Part shown: positions 11,253 through 22,050 of the stretch, in pieces
Position numbering within the stretch: the stretch's first letter is position 1
Layout of the letters: every line of letters begins with the position of its first letter
Assembly (NCBI GenBank): GCA_037951165.1
Contig: JBBDHG010000051.1
Span: forward strand, 3,464,501 to 3,528,500
Direction of reading: 5' to 3'
Source of the DNA: Lophius americanus
Lineage: Eukaryota > Chordata > Actinopteri > Lophiiformes > Lophiidae
Length of the DNA stretch: 64,000 bases
The notes under the pieces: generated by a model
Told to the model about the DNA's origin: nothing
Databases searched by the model: none
Seen by the model: the letters and a program-made list of their open reading frames with translations, nothing else
Translations under genes and position numbers: made by a program

Positions 11253-12345
11253 CACTGTAAATGCCAACATTGGGTCTAATAAATAATAATAAGTGATCCC
11301 AATTAACTTTTTATCAACATGTTATTAAATCTTATTTTTAATGAGTTTCTTGTAATTTTGGGTCGAAAAATGTGAACAACTCAGTGAACTTGATTTGGGA
11401 TAAGTGAGAACATTCAATTTTTAGAATTGTTGGGGTTTTTATTCAATGCATGGACATGCACAAATCCGTCTTCATCCACCTGGCACTTTGCCCTGGATCA
11501 TAATGTAACAAGCTTGTGTGCAGCTACACAGTGTGTATTAACAGCAGTGGTCGTTACTGTCGGCGTTAACAAGACTCTTCTGCTTGGTACACTGATTTGG
11601 TGAGTAATACTGAGTATTTTACATTTTGCGCAAACGTTTTTCTGCTCTGGTTGTAAGTCATTGACATGTTTGTGTGCTTAATAGTTTGAGATAAAGTTAG
11701 CTAAAGTTCACTAATGTTAGCCATTTCAAGCCGACCGAGCAGCTTTAAGCTAAGGGTGAAGGTGACGTGCAGCAACGGTCAGGGGCTAAATGGTAACTCA
11801 AGCCCAAACACAGTTACGTCCCTGTGCCGTCGTCGCTGTGCGCTCTCCCCGCCCGCAGTTAGATTCCCACCATTGAGGTACAAAGTTGTTTTACTAGACG
11901 GGACAGGCTAGGAATGGCTGGTTAGCTTGCAAACTTAAGTGGACAACGTTAATGTATCTCCAACACAACACATAATGTTTGACGCCTTAACATATTTTTT
12001 TGTCGTTGAAGCTATATGTTGAAATCCTGTTGCAACTTGGCCTACGAGAGTGACTTAAATTTCTACCCGCGATGCAAATTGGTGTCACTGTATTTACCAG
12101 ATATAGCGACATACAAGATGAGAAAATAACAAACAACAAAATAACAACAAACAACAAACTTATAGACATGGAATGAATGATGTTATCTTTATTATCATGT
12201 CTATTTTTGTATGAGGTGAGGTTCAGATATGGTGGCTTAGCTTTTTGGAACGTAAAGTACTATTAATAATAATGTTGTGCACTCTAATTTTATATTTGAG
12301 CCTCATTCCTGTGTCACCAAGGGGTAATGTACGGTAATATCAGTT

Positions 12346-12640
12346 TTGGTTGACGCAACATATTTTCACACCGGCGCTCTGTTCGCTTGTGGCAGTGTGC
12401 TCATCTGTGTACGGCGCACGTGTTTGTGTGTTTGTGTGTGTGTGTGTGAGTCTCTGTGTGTGTGTGAGTGTGTGCGCTCATCGGGGCGGAACCCAGCCCT
12501 GTGCGATACAGAGAGCAGTGGAAAATTGGAAACGAGTATCATGTAGAGACAGAAATTACATGACATAATGTAAATAAGACAAATAACATAATATGATTGT
12601 TTAATAAAAGGACATAAAATAGACCTGTTTCATAGGAAAG
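12346..12640 (+). repeat. Dispersed repeat, copy 1 (with TG microsatellite)
   Basis: The segment matches 22370-22620 over roughly 250 bp. Shared features are a 'ggcgc(g/a)cgtgt' block, a variable TG- or GGGT-rich stretch (12420-12475 here), 'gcatcggggc(g/a)gaac', a 'gagagcagtgga' block and 'gacagaaattacatgac'. It shows no coding capacity. The two copies differ in their microsatellite, so that part evolved after dispersal. The family is not recognised. Confidence 0.65.
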
Positions 12641-13479
12641 GTATCCTTAAATGACTTCTGTTGTGATCTGGAGCTATATGGAAAATAAAAAAATAAAAAA
12701 TAATAATAACATAAAATTAACTTGACCTTCAAGGGGGGGTGTGGGGTGCCGTTGGGAGGGCGGAAACACTGAATATGCATAACAAACATCCAAATGTATT
12801 TATTAAGCATGGTACAAATTGTTTGCTCAGATTGCTGATATTTTTAATGTAAATTAATTAGCTATTTCATTTTTGTCGTAAATTTCCTTAATTTGTTGTA
12901 TTCTTATTAACTGCCCAATTCAGGCTCAAACAGATGGTGACCACATGTTCTGCAATCCCAGCAGTAAAGGGTATTTTAACATTTCTATGCTTTGAACTAT
13001 TTATCGGAATTTGTATTGTTTTTCATGAGCTTAAGTACATTAACACAATTTAAAAGATAAACACAATTGAATTACAACAAAAGCGAATCCATTTAAGAAA
13101 ATTAAAAGAAATGCATTGATGAATTAAGTGGTGTTTGTATCAGTTGTTACCTCTCACACAAACTCAAATATTTTACTGTTAGCAGGTGTTGCATACATAA
13201 TATTTTCAATATTTTTGTTTGCTCAATGGTTTTACATCTAAAAATGTTCTTTCCTTTTAGGATATACTAAGCTGATCAAAAACCTCCAATGCAGTGGTAT
13301 AGTACATTTTCCGCTGAAAAGAGAGGCTTCTCTCTTAATCATTACTGCTTAAAACATGGGTGCCGCACACGGATATCATCACTCCCATGCCTTTATAAGG
13401 AATGTCTCTGCACTTTTAAATCTTTTAATGCACTCAAGGTACACTTATCAACATAGCACACTCAAAAGGATCCAGGCAA

Positions 13480-15900
13480 CTCAGGTGAAACTGTATTCCA
13501 TTGTCAACTCTGTGACTTTGTGGAACCTTGCACAGAATCTGTCTTTTTCATCCATTTGCAAAGACATTTGAAGCTGAAGCAAAAAGTTGCTTGTCCATAT
13601 CATGCCTGTAACTTTTAGAGCAATGATTATTCCATCTTTAATGCACACAAAAGAAAAGAGTATGAATTGCACATTAAGGTGGCATTCAAATCTGAAATTG
13701 TTTCAGAGAAGGTATTTGAACAACACCCCCCTAATCTGAATGTTCAACATGAGGAGTGAGTGTCGGTGAAGCTGATGATGTTGAGTTTGAGGTCTCTGAG
13801 ATCAGAAATGATTTGGAATACTTGGAAAGTCAGTTGGAACATAATGTAGCTGCTTTTTTCCTGAAAATGACTTTGATTCTTAACGTCACTGAAAAAGCCC
13901 TTCAAGAGATTATAGAGCAGATAAACCAAATTTATTTGCTGTCACAGCCATTGTTGCATTTATCAATTCAAAGAATACTAAATCAGCATCATCGATGACT
14001 CTTTAGTAAGTGAGATAGCACTTTGAGATTTGATCCAAATGTAAAGTGCATTATAAATTAAATGTATTATTTATTATCACTTCTTCTGAGGGATCATTGT
14101 CAACTGCCAGCAAGCATACATCATATATTTCAAGAGAATTTTCTGTGGTAATGCTTGTTGAGTATCTCCTTAAAAAAGACAAGCAGTGACTTGTTTATGT
14201 AATCATCCTAAAAATGTTGCAAACATTGCTAAGCAATGGAGACATTTGGATAAGGGCATGTCATCGGACACACATGTGTCACAGGGATACAAATCTCATA
14301 GGGTTGCATCTTGTTTTAAGGACAATTTTCTCTTGAGAGTAGAAAAGTTCAAGATTGCTATATGCATGTTACATTGATGATTTTGAGGTGGCTAACCCCT
14401 TGGGAACCTCCAGAAAAAAACACAAGCTATGTGCCATTTACTGGGTACTTGGAAATCTACACCAAAAATATCACTCCTCTCTGCACTCCATTCAGCTTGC
14501 TCTGCAAGGTCAGAAATATAAAAGACTACGGTTATGGGGAAGTTCTTCGCCCTCTCATTCAGGACCTTGTTTCACTTGAGAAAACATGTTGTATATGTCG
14601 AACGGTTAGGACCTAGCATAAAAGGCACAGTATTATTTGTTGCAGCAGATAATTTGGGGGCTCATTCTTTGGGAGGGTTCTATGAGAGTTCAGAGTTAGT
14701 CAGATGTGTCGATTCTGTATGGCCAATCAAGAAGAAATACAACACAAGGAATTACGAACAGGCTTAATCCAACAAAGAACGAAATAAAATCATAACCAAC
14801 ATGTGAAAGAAGTATTGCAGGATTCTAACATGGCTCAACAATATGTTGTGAAGGGGAAGCTGCCCGCTTATTGAAAGCCTGGAACATTTTCATGTTATCA
14901 GTTGTTTCCCGCCAGAACTTTTGCATGATCTTCTGGAGGGTGTTGTTCCAGCAGAAATGACCTTGTGCTTGAAGGCACTAATATCAAAGGGATACTTTTC
15001 ACTTGGAACCCTAAATGAGGCTTTTAAAAAGTTTCCATATACATATTCACACAGATCAAACCAACACCAGCTCATCGCAAAGTATTTCTCTTCAAAGGGA
15101 ACAATTAGAGGAAACGGTCATGAAAACTGGACTCTTCTCCGTCTTCTGCCACTACTGATTGGTCATCACATTCCTGAGGTGATTGTAAGTGTCGGCAAGC
15201 TTTACGGACGAGAATGTGTGCTCTCTTGATTGCAAGATTGTAGAACATAGAAATGTATTCCTTAAAGTTTTCCCAAACAAAAGACTACGATTAAAACCCG
15301 ACTACATTGAGCACTACCCTCAACTAATTAAAACTTTTGGTCCATTATCTCATGTGTTTTGAAGGAAAACACAAGTTTTTCAAAAAAGTTGCGCGCCACG
15401 CTCACAATTTCCAGAACATACCAATCACTTTAGCGCTCAGACACCAGAAAATGATATCCTTCCATTTGGCTGCCAGCTCCTTTTCCAAACCATCAGTTGA
15501 AATTAATAAAGTAAAGTCTTTGATGGTTGCTTCATTTCCTGATTATGTGTAGAACTGAATGAAGAATGGCCAGCAGAACACAGTACTTGTCGCGTCATCT
15601 GTGTGCTTAGATGGCATTACGTACAGTGCTTATATGGTAATTTCAGTGGGATCTTGCTCAGGCCTCCCAGATTTTAGAGAAATCGCAGATTGTGGTAATC
15701 AATACCGACATAGCATTTGTCTGCAGATTCTTGACTTCATGGTATCATGAGCATCTTAGAGCATATGAGCTCTGCGGTAGCCATTTGTCCACATCCTCGG
15801 TCACCCAGTTATCTGAACTGAATGATGTTTTCCCCTTTTCATTTTACAAAGTTGGAGGCAAACATCTTTATACCCTGAAACAGTCCATAGTATGCTAAGT
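13480..15900 (+). pseudogene. CACTA-type transposase with C2H2 fingers, broken
   Basis: In one frame 13490-13757 reads FHCQLCDFVEPC, then FIHLQRHLK, ACPYHACNF and IFNAHKRKEY: two C2H2 fingers with one stop. From 13756 a second segment includes DLEYLESQLEHNVAAFFLKM. Around 14360-14700, changing frames, are IDDFEVANPLGTSRKK and ADNLGAHSLGGFYES, which I take as the acidic catalytic motifs of the RNase-H-like core. At 14921 follows HDLLEGVVPAEM, then NGHENWTLLRLLPLL, and at 15337 a CFEGKHKFFKKVARH segment. This domain order matches a large transposase-like protein family common in fish. At least six frame changes or stops, and an inserted L2 tail at 14016, make it non-functional. Some breaks could be introns. 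Confidence 0.75.
14016..14079 (+). repeat. L2-type LINE 3' tail inserted in transposase gene
   Basis: The segment reads gcactttgagatttgatcc, then a complementary aaagtgc, then an A+T-rich tail. The GCACTTT/AAAGTGC stem-loop is the 3' structure recognised by L2-type reverse transcriptases, as known for eel UnaL2 and shared with its SINEs. Matching tails occur at 46876-46951 and 60756-60825. It interrupts the CACTA transposase between its finger and catalytic parts. Confidence 0.75.
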
Positions 15901-15946
15901 GACAAACACTTAACAATTCTGTTTTTCCTCAGGACAAGTTATCAAT

Positions 15947-16336
15947 ATGGACCAAAGGTTATTGCTGCGAGTTATCATCCATGAAGATGATATTAGGAAG
16001 TTGACTGTAAATAAGAGACCTGATTCAGTTGAAGAATTAAAAGTGCAACTGAAAGAGAAACTGTCACTGCAGTATGGCTTTAAACTACAGTATGAAGATC
16101 AAGACTTCAATAGTGCCCTATTCAATTTGACAGAAGTAACAGAATTGCATGGCAGAGCTACACTTAAAATCATCCCTTTTATGACCCTGGAGTTAACAGC
16201 CCTTTCATCACCCACCAGAACGTCAGACAATGACAACAGCAAGGATGACACTGAGATCCTGTCAACTGCTGGAACACCATCATCGTTAAGAAAACGACAT
16301 TGGCCCGAGTTTTTCATTTATGTTTTGAGATTCTGA
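15947..16336 (+). pseudogene. C-terminal PB1-like segment of the CACTA transposase gene
   Basis: This 129-codon reading frame is open from an ATG at 15947, just downstream of the decayed transposase, and is preceded by a polypyrimidine/AG (ctgtttttcctcag) that could be a splice acceptor. It includes LLRVIIHEDDIRKLTV, a VEELKVQLKEKL block and LQYEDQDFNSALFNL. The OPCA-like acidic motif and overall layout resemble a PB1/ubiquitin-like fold, as in the C-terminal part of the fish transposase-like family. It is the longest intact piece of the gene. I treat it as part of the dead element, but it could be a separately spliced exon. Confidence 0.6.
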
Positions 16337-16682
16337 GTTTATATAAGTTAATATTACAAAATTTAATACTAACTGTTGAATTTAATATGAGCACCCTCAA
16401 TTCATTGTTTTTAAGGGATTATTATAGTTTACACAATGTGTTTATCGATGTATTAAGTGTAATTGTTGTATGACATTCTCCCAGTGGAAGGAAATTAGAA
16501 TGTTTCGTTAGGCGAACCTTAAAAATGATGAGCGAATAGAAGTTTAAGTGTTGGGTTAGTGATTGACTTAAGTACGATTCAATTTTAACAAAGCAGTGCC
16601 CACTAAATGAAAAAAAAGTTTTCAATAAATATGTCTTTTAAGTTGTATAAACTTTAAAAAAATTATGGTAGTTTTACTACTT

Positions 16683-16820
16683 AAATTAAGTATTTGACCC
16701 TCAGAATAAACAAGTTTCTCTAACTCAATATAGTGAGTTTACTTTACTAGTTAATTTAAGGGTTGAACACTCACAATAAACAAGTTTCTCTAATTACTAT
16801 TGTAAGTTTACTTTACTTAA
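16683..16820 (+). repeat. Subterminal tandem repeat of the CACTA element
   Basis: Two diverged units of about 63 bp share 'aataaacaagtttctctaa' and 'agtttactttact'. Their position just inside the right terminus fits subterminal transposase-binding repeats of CACTA elements. Confidence 0.6.
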
Positions 16821-16885
16821 AAAAAGTATGCAAACTCACTGCCTCAAAATAATTAAGTATAGCCAACTTATTGGAATTTACAGTG

Positions 16886-17559
16886 CACCCATAACCAGGC
16901 ACCTCGCAACCATTGCCATCCTGCAGCAATGCATCCACCGTTTAAAGCATGCCTGAACCCAGGTCCAGTTCAAGTTTTTGATCTATGTAGTTTTGAATAA
17001 CCAAAAAAGAGCAGCAGATATTAACAGATAGCATCAGCACTGGTTACAATCTCTGAAACAGTTAATCAAGAAATCAACGAAAATTCATATATTCACAAAA
17101 CTTAAAGTAAATCAGACGGAACTTTACTTTAAACGGTTTGGAACTTATGTTCAAAAAACAGCTCCCCCTATGAGTAAATTATGAACTATTAGAGAAAAAT
17201 ACACAACATACACAAGATAGATCTCCTCGAGGCATTTTATTGCATGGGTTTCCTTTGGGTATTCTGGCTTCTTCCCACAATCCTGAAATAATGAATGATT
17301 GGATTGGTGACACTTGACTCTAAATTTCTCATAATTTTCCCCACTCTAAAATTTCCCACTGGTGTGAATTTGAATGTGAATGGTTGTTTTGGTCCTGTGA
17401 TGAACTGACAAATTTGTGTGTGTGACCTGCATCTCACCCATTACCAGTTGAGTGCGGCTCCAGCTCCCTAAACACCCACCTACTCTTCCACAACCCTATA
17501 CAACCACTTAATTAAGTGCAAGCAGTGACCACTGCATTCTGTTTTTGTGTCAGTCTTAC
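16886..17559 (+). repeat. Intron 9, 5' part, with a decayed interspersed repeat
   Basis: At about 17340-17475 the plus strand resembles a very common fish repeat: 'ttgaatgtgaatggttgt', 'ggtcctgtgatgaactg', then 'gcggctccagctccc'. Related tails occur at 28985-29276 and 36950-37235. I believe it comes from an RTE-like LINE or a SINE using it, but the class is uncertain. The remainder shows nothing. Confidence 0.5.
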
Positions 17560-17685
17560 CCGTATAAATGCCTGGAACATCTTGTCTCTTGCCAGTAGTT
17601 CCTTGTACAATTTGACAGCCTTCAAGTGGTGGCTACAAAACTCAGCGTAGGTCTTGCGGATGTCGTCTGCACACTGACCTGAGAA
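17560..17685 (-). CDS. arhgef2: RhoGEF (ARHGEF2-like) exon 9, DH domain
   Basis: The 126-nt exon encodes residues 333-374 in phase 0 at both ends. The acceptor is CCTGCCAG| and the donor is CGG|GTAAGA. It begins FSGQCADDIRKTYAEF and ends ARDKMFQAFIR, a close match to GEF-H1, where the same helix carries a KLYKEL motif; KLYKEL is present here too. This is the middle of the DH bundle. It connects exon 8 to exon 10 across an 11-kb intron. Confidence 0.93.
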
Positions 17686-17774
17686 CTGGCAGGAAAAAAA
17701 TTACAATAATAACGATACTAAGGAGGGCTATTAAAAAATAAATCGTAGATTAGTATTCTGAACCCGATCTATTT

Positions 17775-17915
17775 CAAGATTTAATGGACAAACAAATCAA
17801 CCAGTCAAGCTACCAGCCAAACATTCAACCAACCAACCAACAAACCAAACCACCAACCCACCCAGCTTCCAACTATAAATCAACCAACCAACTAACCAAC
17901 CATCCAACCAAGGGA
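17775..17915 (+). repeat. CCAA-type simple repeat
   Basis: Imperfect (ccaa)n with interspersed variants lies in intron 8. A more degraded relative occurs around 47830-47960. Confidence 0.8.
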
Positions 17916-18280
17916 ACGAAAAGGGTAACATCTATGGTGTGAGTAAAAACGCTCTTCATGCCATTATTATTTTAACATTCTTTTGCACATTGAAAAATGT
18001 AACCAAAATAACTTTGTATGCATTAATATGGCATTATAGTAATTCTTACGTTGCATTAAATCAGGCTTTCAGTGAAACATTATAAACATTTAATTTCTTA
18101 CTTTCTATTCCTTCAACCATGTTAACACATAACGTGTACATTCATTTAACACAGTTATCACATGTTAACATTAGGTTATCTACAACAAAACTCTTAATGT
18201 AGTTATGACAAATTTACAACTACTGGTCCGGTCTTAAAAGTTTTTTTTTTGGTTGGCATGGAGGAATACATGTTAGTCAC

Positions 18281-18531
18281 CTGATCTAGAAGAATGTCTC
18301 CTAGCCGGTGAACGGTGAAGTTGCGGCTGGATCCAGACTTAAGGCTTTTGCGGCGCCGCTGAAGAAGTTGTTTCAGGAAATTTGAATGTATCCTAGTGAG
18401 CTGGTCAAGGCAGGGAAAAACAGCATGCACAGTGCTAAGGTTCATCTGAAGCTCTCCTAGCATGCCTTGTCGGAACACTTTATCCATGATAAGAAGCGTT
18501 CGCATGTGGTGTAGCTCCGTCTGAATCAGCT
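18281..18531 (-). CDS. arhgef2: RhoGEF (ARHGEF2-like) exon 8, start of DH domain
   Basis: The 251-nt exon has acceptor GTCCTTAG| and donor CAG|GTGACT and encodes residues 249-332. It begins at the Glu of ELIQTELHHMRTLLIM, the conserved first helix of the DH domain that contacts the GTPase, and includes FPCLDQLTRIHSNF and SGSSRNFTVHRLGDILLDQ. The TELHH signature and the NF-x-[IV]HRLGD block are closer to ARHGEF2 than to AKAP13, ARHGEF18 or ARHGEF28 as I remember them. It enters with the split codon from exon 7. The reading is fully open. Confidence 0.94.
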
Positions 18532-18730
18532 CTAAGGACGACACAAAAGGTTAGCCCATTTAGTACAGGCAATGAGTGAAACTCTGGCATGTATTCATAA
18601 TGCTTCCCTGCAGTAATAAGTATTTATGAGGTATTTGTTAATATAATCTTTATATCCAGAACGTGTTTGGATCTTTTAGTAGGCCTATGGGAGGAAAAAC
18701 ATAAAAGTCAGTAAAGGAAAATGTTCTTAC

Positions 18731-18874
18731 CATAGATGACATCCTGCCTCTTGATGACTTTTATGCTGTGTGTCTGTAAGTAACTGTGGTCAACCGCCAT
18801 GCTCCATGAGTCAGCCTCAAATTCCTGGGCCTCAAAATCAATCTCCTCCAGCAGACTGTTGACATAGCTGTCTC
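18731..18874 (-). CDS. arhgef2: RhoGEF (ARHGEF2-like) exon 7, pre-DH acidic region
   Basis: The 144-nt exon (acceptor GTTTAG|, donor ATG|GTAAGA) encodes residues 201-248, running from GDSYVNSLLEEIDFEAQEFE through ADSWSMAVDHSY to KRQDVIY. The [DE]F-x-A-[ED]SWS-x-AVD and K-x-QDVIYEL motifs immediately precede the DH domain in every member of the Lbc/GEF-H1 family. Splice phase 1 matches exon 6 and exon 8. The intron to exon 8 is only 199 bp. Confidence 0.93.
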
Positions 18875-19075
18875 CTAAACAATAAAAAAAACAAAAGCAT
18901 AAAGGGAAATAGACTGACAAATTAATTTAGTGCTTTATAATCAACTACATATAAGTTCAAGAGTAAATCAAAAAGTTTTTTCCACCAGAATGTAAGATTA
19001 TTTTTTAGCAGTAAGTAGACAATGGGCGAGAAGTTACCGAGTGTCAGTTTTGTGATTAAAAAAATAATTTACATT

Positions 19076-19965
19076 CTAAAGAAATATTTTTCTCTAAAAT
19101 ATGTGTGCTACAATTACTGGAAAATATTTCATTTGATGTTTTTTGGTGCCCTCTTTTGAGGCCCTCTAATAATAATAGCCTTGAGCCTCTTTCTGTAGAC
19201 TGTCTGAGGTTGGAGAGTATACATGGGGAAGCTCTGAAACCATTCCTCCATAAAGAACTCTCCAACTTTCCATTGAATATTTGATTGGGTCCAACGGACC
19301 ACATATTTTAAATAGATGTCTAGTGCTTTTTGAAGAAAAACAACCCAACACCATCAGAGATCCATCACCGTACTTCACAGAGAGGCCTTTTTTTGTTTAG
19401 CTTTTTTTCTTGCAACGCCACACCCATCTTTGACATTTGTTGCCAAAAGGCTCTATTTCAGTCTCATCTGACCAATAACCTTATTCCATTGAAAGTCCCG
19501 GGGGTGTTTGCAAAACCTAAGGCACTTTAGCTTTTGTGTAGATGACAGCAGAGGTTTTTTTTGCTACACTCCGAAGCAGCTTGTGTTTGTGAAGTTGCCA
19601 TCTGATTATAGGTTAGAGAGACCTTCTGACCTCAAAATTCAACTGACCTCAGCATATCTCTAGTTGAAATCCTTGAAATGTCATTTGGTAGTCCAGCTAT
19701 CACTGCATTGGGTCAGTTTGCAGTTATGTCCTCTTCCAGTGTTAGCTCTACAACTTTTCTTGCATTTTTCCTACATTAATTGCTCTGGTGTATCCCGGAG
19801 AAACCTGATTTATACTCCAATAAAACAGGTTCCCCCTCAAGAGTTCCTATACTCAAACAGGTGAACCAAAAATTGTGGAAAAGGACTGAAAAAATTCTTG
19901 ATTTCCTATAGTTGGCAATAATTTTTGCACAAAAGTTTTAGAGGATTTTCTTTAAATTTTGTTCT
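19076..19965 (-). mobile_element. Tc1/mariner-like transposon remnant in intron 6
   Basis: Imperfect inverted ends pair about 19076-19130 with the complement of about 19910-19965; matching parts include 'ctctaaaa', 'tgtgc' and 'aatta.tg'. On the minus strand 19166-19378 starts KYGDGSLMVLGCF, resembling the K-H-G-G-G-S-x-M-V-W-G-C-F motif of Tc1 transposases that follows the second catalytic Asp. Other parts are shifted and truncated. The roughly 0.9-kb length is shorter than the usual 1.2-1.6 kb, so it is deleted. Confidence 0.7.
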
Positions 19966-20196
19966 TCCTGGATAAAAGGTTTGATTTACGTGCATACTTT
20001 CAATTACAGATCATGGGTATGGACAATAAAGACATTTTTTGCATCTCATTTTGTGCATTTTTTAAAATGTGCTAGGAATTCTGGGGGCCCTGTGAAATGC
20101 AGATCTATCTAACACCGATCCATGCTATAACAACATGTTTTTATGACCGTCAGCACAGTGATGTAAGAATTATGAAAAGTTTGAATGTTGAGATAC

Positions 20197-20306
20197 CGTC
20201 ATCAGTGAGAGACTCCAATGACATAGCTCTGGTCCTGAGGCTGAGGGAGTCTGTGGACTGGGACAGAATCCTGCGCAGCCCGGAGGAAAAGTCCTCACTT
20301 AGGGTC
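20197..20306 (-). CDS. arhgef2: RhoGEF (ARHGEF2-like) exon 6, serine-rich linker
   Basis: The 110-nt exon has acceptor GTTGTAG| and donor GACG|GTATCT. It encodes residues 164-200, including GLRRILSQSTDSLSLRTRA and MSLESLTDD. The same LRRILSQSTDSL block is found between the C1 and DH domains of GEF-H1, a region known to be a phosphorylation target in the mammalian protein. Entry phase 2 is satisfied by exon 5 and exit phase 1 by exon 7. Confidence 0.92.
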
Positions 20307-20849
20307 CTACAACACACACATAATAACCCTTGACCTTACAATATTAAGAAACAGCAGAAGGTCAGGGAGCTCATGCAGCCGCCCAGAAGAGTAAACAGTG
20401 GCTAATCAAAGCCTGCTGGTACTGGTCCTGCTTGTACATGTAGAACCAATCATAGACATAATTCATCCTCCCAGTCACATGCCTTGTATATATTATTATT
20501 CGTTCATTGTTAAGGAGAAAGAAAATCAATGCATGTACAGAACGGACAAGGATCAAACAAAGCAGTACAGTGACGGTGTACAAAAAGATATTTTCTAACA
20601 TTTAATTTAGGAAATAAGTAAATAATGTCAACGATAAAGTCTAATATAAGATCATGTAATGAAAGAAATCTCAATTAAAGAAGGCCCTGAACTACTGAAC
20701 TGAGCTATAACCGAAAGCAACGCAGCTAATCTAGAGCTCAAAAGTTACTCAAATAAACGACTTAACCAAAACACTGTACATGTCGTCATATATACACAAA
20801 ATAGTCTAAGATACAGATGGGGTGGAACGACTTGACATTAAACAGCTAC
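20307..20849. other. Intron 5 segment, nothing recognised
   Basis: Short A+T-rich open stretches on both strands lack similarity to known families. No repeat structure was noticed. Confidence 0.4.
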
Positions 20850-21475
20850 TCAACAAGAGTTACATTTTTGAGTAACAGGCTTAAATATGTTTCGTCCTTT
20901 ATCCAAGAGACTTCTTCTGTTCAGTTCTTTTCTCCACTGTTTAGAATCTGGTATCTCTGGGAGAGGTTTCTTTAGAGCTTTCAAATTATAAAAGCAATGG
21001 GATGCCGCATTACTAGGGGCCCCTGAAGGAGCACCACACACAACCCTCTATCAGAGGTATTTGTATGTAAAATGCAGCAACAGCGTCACTTATAGAGAAT
21101 TTAGGGACAAATCTGTGGTATCCACCTGACAAACAGAAAATATTTGAGTTGGGTCCTGGTCTGGGGTAGGGCACAGGTTTGAATGGCCTGGACTTCTTTG
21201 GAACCAGAAAAAAATCAGGTTACACTGCTCACTCTTAGAAACCTCAATGATGCCCAAAGAGACCATCCGCTCAATCTCATACTTTTGGGTTCAATCTGAA
21301 GCTACTGGACTTCTGATTAACTTGAAAAAAGTTTCATTTCCCATCCACAAGGCTTCCTGAATCCCAACTGACTGGTGGGGAGTCAAGTATTTAACCTCCA
21401 GGAGGGGCTTGATTCATGTGTTGTCGTTCAGTAAATAGTATACAGTTAGTCATGGATAACTAATGTGGGTTTGTA
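20850..21475 (-). mobile_element. Penelope-like element 3' region with nested gypsy RT piece
   Basis: On the minus strand at 20870-20930 and 21340-21380 are versions of a fish motif ('agaagtctcttggataaagg', 'gccttgtggatgggaaatgaaac') found downstream of Penelope-like GIY-YIG regions. Between them, minus-strand 21060-21300 reads EIERMVSLGIIEVSKSEQC, resembling the start of a Ty3/gypsy reverse transcriptase. The likely history is a Penelope-like 3' end interrupted by a gypsy fragment. The nested piece is the less certain part. Confidence 0.5.
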
Positions 21476-22050
21476 ATGCTCGTTAAGAGTAGTTGGGGAC
21501 AATGTGGTCTTTATTATCTGCTGGGGCATCATGTATGCATAATGTTAGTCCAGGTGGGGATGATAGTGAAACTCGGGATAGATTTGAAGACTGCATTGTA
21601 TGTCGCTGATAGTCTGTGGCGTAGACCCTTATACCCGTTTAGAGAGGGACATTCCAGTTTGACATGGTCGGCTTCCTTCAGTCCTTTTTCAAAACCTCTA
21701 TCCTATCCATCCAAATTGTGTACATAGTTGTCTTTAAATGAGTATCCATGTCCTTGAGATACATGAACTGCTGAGTCCTGTCCTGGTGACCTGGCTTTGC
21801 TATGCTGGGCCTTTCATTGTGAATCGGTTGTATGGTCTCCCCTATGTACATATCTCACATCCCTATCCCCCTATGTACAGCCCTCTTCACTGCATTGAAC
21901 TGTATGAACCACATTGCTCGTTCATTTCAGTTGTGTTTGGGTGCCTTGTCTTTGGTGTGAACCAGTTTTTATTCGGGGGTGTTGCAGGGTCTGAAGTGAA
22001 CTGGAATATTATTTTGGGAGAAAAACAAAGTATATAGCTTATCCAAAACG
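21476..22050 (-). pseudogene. Penelope-like element GIY-YIG endonuclease remnant
   Basis: Minus-strand frames give, in order, a basic segment (NKNWFTPKTRHPN), a degraded GIY-YIG region, and a C-terminal block including EADHVKLECPSLNG, GLRHRLSATYNAVFKSIP. This matches the C-terminal GIY-YIG domain of Penelope-like retroelements, which nicks target DNA for reverse transcription. Stops and frameshifts are frequent. Two other remnants of the same domain occur at about 51790-52025 and 58190-58560. Confidence 0.7.

Larger units (their letters stand above)
11253..16885 (+). mobile_element. CACTA-like (EnSpm) DNA transposon, 5.6 kb
   Basis: The left end at 11253 begins CACTGTAAATGCCAAC. The right end at 16885, read on the minus strand, begins CACTGTAAATTCCAATAAG. 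These share the CACTGTAAAt terminus that I recall for fish EnSpm/CACTA elements. Both ends abut 'CA', a possible 2-bp target duplication, although CACTA elements usually make 2-4 bp. Inside the right end is a subterminal repeat pair (16683-16820). The interior carries a decayed plus-strand gene (13480-16336) of the metazoan transposase type that pairs C2H2 fingers with an RNase-H-like core. A dispersed repeat (12346-12640) and an L2 tail (14016-14079) have inserted into it. Boundaries are plausible but rest on short termini. Confidence 0.65.

Noticed and set aside
12346..12568. Cysteine/valine-rich small proteins at the TG repeat
   Set aside because: They are translations of a TG microsatellite and its flanking dispersed repeat.
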